The position numbers were made by a program, and so were the translations under genes. From positions 1 through 5,516 of the forward strand of contig JACCYX010000255.1 in the NCBI GenBank assembly GCA_013696265.1: a stretch of 5,516 nucleotides of DNA. Reading direction: 5' to 3'. This DNA is from Chloroflexia bacterium (GTDB lineage: Bacteria; Chloroflexota; Chloroflexia; Thermomicrobiales; UBA6265). The notes under the pieces are model-generated. The model was not told the origin of the DNA. It did no database searches and saw only the letters and a list, made by a program, of their open reading frames with translations. Positions 1 through 3,561 of this stretch are shown piece after piece. Every line of letters begins with the position of its first letter. Within the stretch, counting starts at the first letter, position 1.

Positions 1-34
1 GTATGCAAACACGCCCTAGTACTTTGGTACTCCA

Positions 35-754
35 TTGTCAAGTGTTTCAGGATCGGAAACGCGCGTGGTTTCAACCGTTTTTGCTGACCCGGCACGTGGT
101 GTTTCCAAGCCAAGACTGGCCAAATACCGCCCGCAGAACGGCTCCGATTTCGACACCATTGCCAATTATTTTTGGAACATTCAACTCTCGGAGGCGCTTT
201 ACCCAGGATTGGCGGCACTCGAAGTCACTCTTCGCAGTAGCATCCATGACGCCCTCACCGCCCGCGAGGGGACCGATATGTGGTTTCGGATGCTTCTGGA
301 GCCAGGCCAGCTCAGAGGCTACGCCGAGACGCACTACATGCTTTATAACCGGCTCAGGAGGAAGCATCCGACATCCGGCCAGATCGTCGCCGAACTCACT
401 TTCGGTTTCTGGACGACACTCCTCAGTCAGCCGTATCACCAAACCCTTTGGGCGCCAGGGAAGAGCGCGCTGATCAAGAATGTCTTTCCACATTTGCCCA
501 AGACCCCCAGTAATCGGCATTTCGTTCACCAGCGCTACAACGATCTGCGCATGCTCAGAAACCGCGTCATGCACCACGAGCCAATTTGGCATCGACAGAA
601 TCTTCGTGAGGAGTGGGAGGGAATGATCGAAGCAATTGGCTGGATCAGCCCCACCACGCGGGACAGCATCCTGCTGATCGATCACTTCGATGACACATTT
701 CGCTATGGCAAGGCGCGAATTGAAGCGGACCTTCGCCTACGATTCAAGCTCTAA
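35..754 (+). CDS. Abi-like (Abi_2 type) protein with HEPN RNase motif
   Basis: Complete 239-residue protein resembling the Abi_2/AbiD-AbiF group of abortive-infection proteins. These belong to the HEPN superfamily, whose active members cut RNA, often during phage defence. Seen: the stretch LRNRVMHHEPIW carries the HEPN signature R-x4-H (R175, H180) with Asn after the Arg; the family-like block AELTFGFWTTLL lies at 119-130; an N-terminal block (YFWNIQLSEALYPGLAALEVTLR, about 45-67) matches the helix that opens these proteins. There is no signal peptide or membrane segment, so it is probably cytoplasmic. An in-frame TAG at 17-19 limits the start. TTG at 35 gives the longest frame but lacks a clear ribosome site; GTG at 65, preceded by AGGA at 49-52, would remove 10 residues and is a fair alternative. 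Base composition is about 50% G+C against roughly 70% in neighbours, suggesting transfer. No antitoxin partner is visible. Family assignment is fairly secure; RNase activity and phage defence are inferred. Confidence 0.82.
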   Translation: MSSVSGSETRVVSTVFADPARGVSKPRLAKYRPQNGSDFDTIANYFWNIQLSEALYPGLAALEVTLRSSIHDALTAREGTDMWFRMLLEPGQLRGYAETHYMLYNRLRRKHPTSGQIVAELTFGFWTTLLSQPYHQTLWAPGKSALIKNVFPHLPKTPSNRHFVHQRYNDLRMLRNRVMHHEPIWHRQNLREEWEGMIEAIGWISPTTRDSILLIDHFDDTFRYGKARIEADLRLRFKL

Positions 755-937
755 CCGCCAAGCAAAACGCCAAGGTGCTGAGCGGAAATATGACAGGCTT
801 TAGGTGCGGCTGTTACCGCTATCGTGTTTGATGCTACTCGGATCGGACAAGCCTCTTGATTCCTTCTCCAACTGATCGTCAGTCGATTCAAGGCGTAGAT
901 TGGGCACATGTCCCCACGCACCATCCCTTTGCGGACT

Positions 938-1834
938 CTACACCGGCAGGGCGTCGTCGCCGAACTGGTCGCGTTCGGGATGCCCGTGGTGGAGCCGCCG
1001 TCGCACCCGTGACGTCACCGCGCCGGATTGCGGGGCAAACAGGAAGACGATCAGGAACACTCCCGTCGCCACCAGCACGACCCCGGCCCCGGACGGCACG
1101 CCCCGGTAATAGGAGAGGTAGAGCCCAAGCACCCCGCAAGCCATGCCGATGAACGCCGAGAGCGCCACCATCGTCCGCAGCCGGTCGGTCAGCATCCGCG
1201 CCGTCGCCGCCGGAGTGACCAGCATCGCCAGCACCAGCACGTTGCCGACCGTTTGCAGCGACATCACGATCGCCATCGCCAGCGCAACCAAGAAAAGTTG
1301 GTCGAACATCCAGAGGTTGATGCCGCTGCTCTGGGCGAACGAGCGGTCGAACGCAATGCTCGTGAACTCCCGCCGGAACCAGAAGACCGCCAGCAGTACC
1401 ACCCCGCCGACCGCGCCGGTCAGGACCAGGTCCTCCCGCCTGACGCTCAGGATCGACCCGAACAGGAACGAGTTCAGATCCCGCGCGTAACTCTGCTGGG
1501 TCGACAAGAGCGTCACCCCCAGCGCGAACCCGCCCGCAAAGATGACGCCGATCGCGGTGTCGTTCGAGAGCTTGGCGCTCTGGCTGATCGCCCCGATCCC
1601 GAACGAGACGACCACGGCGGCCACCAGCGCCCCGATGAGGAAATTCCCGCCCAGGATGAAGGCGATCACCACGCCGGGGAAGATCGCGTGGGCCAGCGCG
1701 TCGCCGAGGAATGCCAGGCCGCGCAGGATGACGAAGACGCCCATCACCCCGCAGATCAACCCGACGAGGATGATCGCCAGGAACGCGTGCCGCATGAAGA
1801 GGTGCGACCACGGCTCCGCGAGCCAGGAGATCAC
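938..1834 (-). CDS. Metal (Zn/Mn) ABC transporter permease, ABC-3 family (ZnuB/MntB-like)
   Basis: Inner-membrane permease of 298 residues, the normal size for the ABC-3 family, which imports Zn2+, Mn2+ or Fe2+ delivered by an extracytoplasmic binding protein. Seen: several hydrophobic spans starting at about 17-37, the conserved segment GVFVILRGLAFLGDALAHAIFPG (32-54), including the His (H49) kept in ZnuB-like proteins, and the motif SNDTAIGVIFA (90-100), corresponding to the family's E/S-D-T-A-I-G block. The cytoplasmic tail is basic and His-containing (RRRLHHGH, 278-285). The start is GTG at 1834, whose first bases overlap the TGA of the upstream ATPase gene (GTGA), so translation is probably coupled; the next Met (residue 14) would cut into the conserved N-terminus. 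It ends with TAG at 938, convergent with the Abi-like gene. Sequence alone does not separate zinc from manganese; the neighbouring Fur-family regulator favours zinc. Confidence 0.93.
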   Translation of the reverse strand: MISWLAEPWSHLFMRHAFLAIILVGLICGVMGVFVILRGLAFLGDALAHAIFPGVVIAFILGGNFLIGALVAAVVVSFGIGAISQSAKLSNDTAIGVIFAGGFALGVTLLSTQQSYARDLNSFLFGSILSVRREDLVLTGAVGGVVLLAVFWFRREFTSIAFDRSFAQSSGINLWMFDQLFLVALAMAIVMSLQTVGNVLVLAMLVTPAATARMLTDRLRTMVALSAFIGMACGVLGLYLSYYRGVPSGAGVVLVATGVFLIVFLFAPQSGAVTSRVRRRLHHGHPERDQFGDDALPV

Positions 1835-2643
1835 CGGCGCACCATGCCGGAGCCGGTGACCGCGGGTTCGCGAACGCCCTCGCCTGGCGCCTCAATCACG
1901 ATCACCTTGCCGCCGAACGCTTCCTGAAGTGTCAGGCTGGTGAAGACTTCGGTGGGCGGACCGGCGGCGATCAGGCGCCGGTTGATGAGCATTACGACAT
2001 CCGAGTTCTGGCGCGCCTGATCGAGATCGTGGGTGGCGTAGATGATCGCCGTGCCCCGCGCCGTCAGATCGGTGAAGAGCGAGACGAACAGTTCCTGGGT
2101 GGGGATGTCGACGCCGGTGAACGGTTCGTCGAGGAGCAGGATTGCCCCACCCGAAAGCAGGGCGCGGGCGAGGAAGACGCGCTGCTGCTGCCCGCCCGAG
2201 AGCGCCCCGATTTGCACGCTGGCGTAGCGTTCCATTTCGACGTGGCGAAGCGCCTCCCAGGCCCGTTCCCGCTCCGTGGCGCCGAAGCCTCGCCACCGGG
2301 GAGTTGACCGCGCCAGGCCGAGCAGCACGGCGTCGAGCACCGAGATCGGGAACGTCCAGTCCGCGCCGGAGCGTTGCGGCACGTAGGTAATCCCCGGCTG
2401 GGCGCCGCGAATCGCGCGCCCCTGGAACTGGCATTCGCCGTGCGAGGTGGGAACCAGGCCGGCGATCACCTTCAGCAGCGTGCTCTTGCCGGCGCCGTTC
2501 GGTCCCAGCAGCCCGACCACCTCGCCCGCATGGATTGTGATCGAGACATCCTCCAGGGCCGGACGGTTGCCGTAGTGGACGGAGAGGTTGTGGGTTGTCA
2601 GGGCCGGGGCACTGGCTGACGGATGGTCGACGAATTGGGACAT
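1831..2643 (-). CDS. Metal (Zn/Mn) ABC transporter ATP-binding protein (ZnuC/MntB-like)
   Basis: Cytoplasmic ATPase subunit of the metal importer, 270 residues from the chosen start. Motifs in order: Walker A GPNGAGKST (47-55), Q-loop VPQ (88-90) followed by DWTFPISVLDAVLLG (95-109), a block typical of metal-type ABC ATPases, signature LSGGQQQR (148-155), Walker B LLLDE (169-173), D-loop region TGVD (176-179) and switch His H205 in ATHD. The nucleotide-binding fold is complete. The start is taken as ATG at 2643 (MSQFVDHP). The frame stays open to a TTG at 2712 and an ATG at 2709, but these fall on the predicted promoter (2700-2729), so they would lie upstream of the transcript start. The ribosome site before 2643 is weak. 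The gene overlaps the permease gene by 4 bases, forming an operon, and lies 217 bases downstream of the regulator gene on the same strand. Substrate Zn or Mn is inferred. Confidence 0.93.
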   Translation of the reverse strand: MSQFVDHPSASAPALTTHNLSVHYGNRPALEDVSITIHAGEVVGLLGPNGAGKSTLLKVIAGLVPTSHGECQFQGRAIRGAQPGITYVPQRSGADWTFPISVLDAVLLGLARSTPRWRGFGATERERAWEALRHVEMERYASVQIGALSGGQQQRVFLARALLSGGAILLLDEPFTGVDIPTQELFVSLFTDLTARGTAIIYATHDLDQARQNSDVVMLINRRLIAAGPPTEVFTSLTLQEAFGGKVIVIEAPGEGVREPAVTGSGMVRR

Positions 2644-2699
2644 CGGGGAGCCTGACCAGGAGTGGGCGACGAGATGTTGGGCCCGTAAACACAGTCCGC

Positions 2700-2729
2700 A
2701 AGCTATCATCAACTGATACCAGGTGTCAA
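2700..2729 (-). promoter_or_regulatory. Predicted sigma70-type promoter of the metal transporter operon
   Basis: On the minus strand a perfect TTGACA (2729-2724) is followed, after 18 bases, by TAGCTT (2705-2700), which keeps the TA...T skeleton of a -10 element; GATAGC (2707-2702) at a 16-base spacing is an alternative. A transcript would begin near 2693, about 50 bases before the ATPase ATG at 2643. The -35 match is strong, the -10 match weak. A 15-base inverted repeat overlaps the -35 element and spacer. Confidence 0.5.
2714..2728. promoter_or_regulatory. Fur-family-type 7-1-7 operator (Zur/Fur box candidate)
   Basis: TGATACC-A-GGTGTCA on the plus strand is a 7-1-7 inverted repeat with six of seven arm pairs matching (TGAtACC against TGAcACC). 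The geometry and the outer TGA...TCA resemble the 7-1-7 boxes described for Bacillus Fur, Zur and PerR (Fur: TGATAAT-N-ATTATCA), with a GC-rich centre. It covers five of the six bases of the TTGACA -35 element and much of the spacer, where a bound repressor would block RNA polymerase. A Fur-family regulator is encoded just upstream. Which metal controls it is inferred. Confidence 0.55.
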
Positions 2730-2782
2730 CTGGTGGAAAGGCAAGGAGTCATAACGTCGAGGCTGCCAGCCGTCAGACGACT

Positions 2783-2808
2783 GTCATTCCGAGCTTGCGA
2801 GGAATGAC
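2783..2808. repeat. REP-like palindrome (GTCATTCC / GGAATGAC)
   Basis: A perfect 8-base inverted repeat, GTCATTCC (2783-2790) and GGAATGAC (2801-2808), surrounds a 10-base centre, GAGCTTGCGA. The layout recalls dispersed palindromes of the TCATTC-GAGC-GCGA-GAAT type that occur in many copies between genes in several bacterial phyla; that likeness is from memory. It lies between the regulator stop and the transporter promoter. It has no T-run behind it on either strand, so it is probably not an intrinsic terminator. Confidence 0.5.
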
Positions 2809-2827
2809 GATTTGGGGGTAGCGAATA

Positions 2828-2850
2828 TCTGACGCGAAACGCGAGTCAGA
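2828..2850 (-). terminator. Hairpin 10 bases behind the regulator gene, possible weak terminator
   Basis: TCTGAC-GCG (2828-2836) pairs with CGC (2840-2842) and GTCAGA (2845-2850), giving a nine-pair stem with a three-base loop and a two-base bulge. It begins 10 bases after the regulator's TGA (2863-2861) on the minus strand. What follows is TATTCGC rather than a run of T, so it may only stabilise the 3' end or terminate poorly. That the transporter has its own promoter just downstream fits separate transcripts. Confidence 0.35.
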
Positions 2851-2860
2851 CCACTCTGTA

Positions 2861-3361
2861 TCACGCCCGCGGCCCACCGGCGCTCGTGGCCGAGACCTGG
2901 CACGATGGGCAGACACCGAAGACTTCGAGGAGATGGTCGTGAATCTCGAAGGCGGTATCCCTGGCCAATGCCGGCACGAGTTCCTGGACCGGGCAAAAGG
3001 TGAACGCCACCGCCGTGCCGCAACCTGAGCAGACGATGTGGTGCCGGTGCCCCAGCGAATCGCAGATGTAGGCCGGATGCCCGTCGGGCTGGATCAACCG
3101 GGTCAGCACGTCGAGCGAGGCGAGGATTTCCAGCGTCCGGTAGATCGTCGCTCGCCCGATCGAGCCGCCTTTGCCGGTGCCGACATCGGCGACCAGTTGC
3201 TCGGCGGTGAAGGGATGCGTGTACTTGAGTACCGCATCGACCACCGCCGCCCGGGGCCGGGTCAGGCGGTAACCATGCTGGATGAGGATGGCTTCGACGT
3301 CGCGGCTCGTCAGCATTGCGGAGGTTGGCGTCGAGGTGGCCTGGGATGCCTGTTCTGTCAT
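2861..3361 (-). CDS. Fur-family metal-responsive repressor, probably Zur-type
   Basis: Protein of 166 residues, slightly longer than usual (about 140-150) because of a Thr/Ser-rich N-terminus (2-15) and a loose C-terminal tail. The winged-helix DNA-binding part includes RLTRPRAAVVDAV (32-44) and recognition helix GRATIYRTLEIL (69-80) with the family's Tyr-Arg pair (Y74, R75). The dimerisation part has two CxxC pairs (C111/C114 and C151/C154) forming the structural zinc site. Likely sensing residues are H49, C100, H105, H107, H108, E127 and H143. C100 near Y98 recalls the ligand Cys of actinobacterial Zur, and H107 replaces the Asp of iron-type Fur (HHDH), so zinc is favoured; the Glu usual after CxxCG is Ala119. 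ATG 3361 is the best start although no Shine-Dalgarno precedes it; ATG 3316 (residue 16) is an alternative. It is encoded upstream of, and co-oriented with, the metal transporter. Family certain, metal uncertain. Confidence 0.93.
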   Translation of the reverse strand: MTEQASQATSTPTSAMLTSRDVEAILIQHGYRLTRPRAAVVDAVLKYTHPFTAEQLVADVGTGKGGSIGRATIYRTLEILASLDVLTRLIQPDGHPAYICDSLGHRHHIVCSGCGTAVAFTFCPVQELVPALARDTAFEIHDHLLEVFGVCPSCQVSATSAGGPRA

Positions 3362-3367
3362 GGCTCG

Positions 3368-3373
3368 ATGCTA
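3368..3373 (-). promoter_or_regulatory. Possible -10 element of the regulator gene
   Basis: TAGCAT on the minus strand lies six bases before the regulator ATG at 3361 and keeps TA...T and the A at position five of a -10 hexamer. If used, transcription would begin at or next to the start codon, giving a leaderless message, which would explain the missing Shine-Dalgarno. No good -35 is found 17 bases upstream (TCCAGG). This is a weak call. Confidence 0.22.
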
Positions 3374-3375
3374 CC

Positions 3376-3390
3376 ACAGACCCGGTCTCA
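3376..3390. promoter_or_regulatory. Second 7-1-7 site upstream of the regulator, candidate autoregulatory box
   Basis: Read on the minus strand, TGAGACC-G-GGTCTGT has a perfect 5-1-5 core (AGACC-G-GGTCT) and shares 10 of 15 positions with the transporter site read on the same strand (TGACACC-T-GGTATCA); both contain A-N-ACC-N-GGT-N-T. It lies 14 bases upstream of the regulator ATG, where binding would block transcription. The outer bases are less symmetrical than in the transporter site. The shared core with the 2714-2728 site is the main support. Confidence 0.4.
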
Positions 3391-3545
3391 CCTGGATCCG
3401 GGCCTGGCGATTCGCCTTCGCAACCGCCGGGCGGTCTTCACCGTTGGTCCTGAGACAAGGGAGTCGGGCGCGGCGAAAGTGCGATACTTGGCCAACCGGA
3501 GCGGGGAACGACGACAGCCCCGGCATTCACCAGCGGCGCGCCGCG

Positions 3546-3550
3546 AGGAG
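3546..3550 (+). promoter_or_regulatory. Ribosome binding site of the DUF2207 gene
   Basis: AGGAG ends 11 bases before the ATG at 3562. The spacing is somewhat long, but this is the only clear Shine-Dalgarno near the predicted signal peptide, and it decides the start, because the ATG at 3588 is in another frame. No convincing promoter was found in 3391-3545. Confidence 0.55.
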
Positions 3551-3561
3551 CCTTCACCACG

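Larger units (their letters stand above)
2772..2857. repeat. Intergenic cluster flanked by a 13-base direct repeat
   Basis: The segments at 2772-2784 (GTCAGACGACTGT) and 2845-2857 (GTCAGACCACTCT) are identical at 11 of 13 positions and bracket a stretch rich in inverted repeats (2783-2808 and 2828-2850). A third, inverted copy of the core CGTCAGA is part of the 2828-2850 hairpin. The arrangement looks like a small non-coding repeat element inserted between regulator and transporter genes. Its extent and mobility are guesses, since only one copy of the whole is in this window. Confidence 0.3.

Noticed and set aside
71..685. A 204-codon minus-strand open frame opposite the Abi-like gene
   Set aside because: The plus-strand frame contains the HEPN motif and family blocks; the antisense frame shows no recognisable domain.
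871..883. ACTGA-TCG-TCAGT inverted repeat between the convergent genes
   Set aside because: A five-pair stem without a T-run; such short repeats arise by chance and nothing nearby supports a role.
901..916. Imperfect palindrome TGGGCACATGTCCCCA behind the permease gene as a terminator
   Set aside because: It has one mismatched pair, no loop and no T-run on the minus strand, so it does not meet the form of an intrinsic terminator.
1009..1018. Perfect palindrome GTGACGTCAC
   Set aside because: It lies inside the permease coding sequence near its 3' end, with no promoter or gene start nearby, and can occur by chance.
856..1152. A 98-codon plus-strand frame after the Abi-like gene as a possible partner or antitoxin
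   Set aside because: It begins with a non-ATG codon, lacks a ribosome site and runs mostly antisense through the permease gene with Arg/Pro-rich composition.
888..1927. Long open frames on both strands antiparallel or out of frame with the permease gene
   Set aside because: They are Arg/Pro/His-rich, typical of shadow frames in high-GC DNA, while the permease frame carries clear family motifs.
3451..3465. TGAGACA-A-GGGAGTC as a third operator copy facing the DUF2207 gene
   Set aside because: Only the left half resembles the other two sites; the right half is not complementary, so it is not an inverted repeat.
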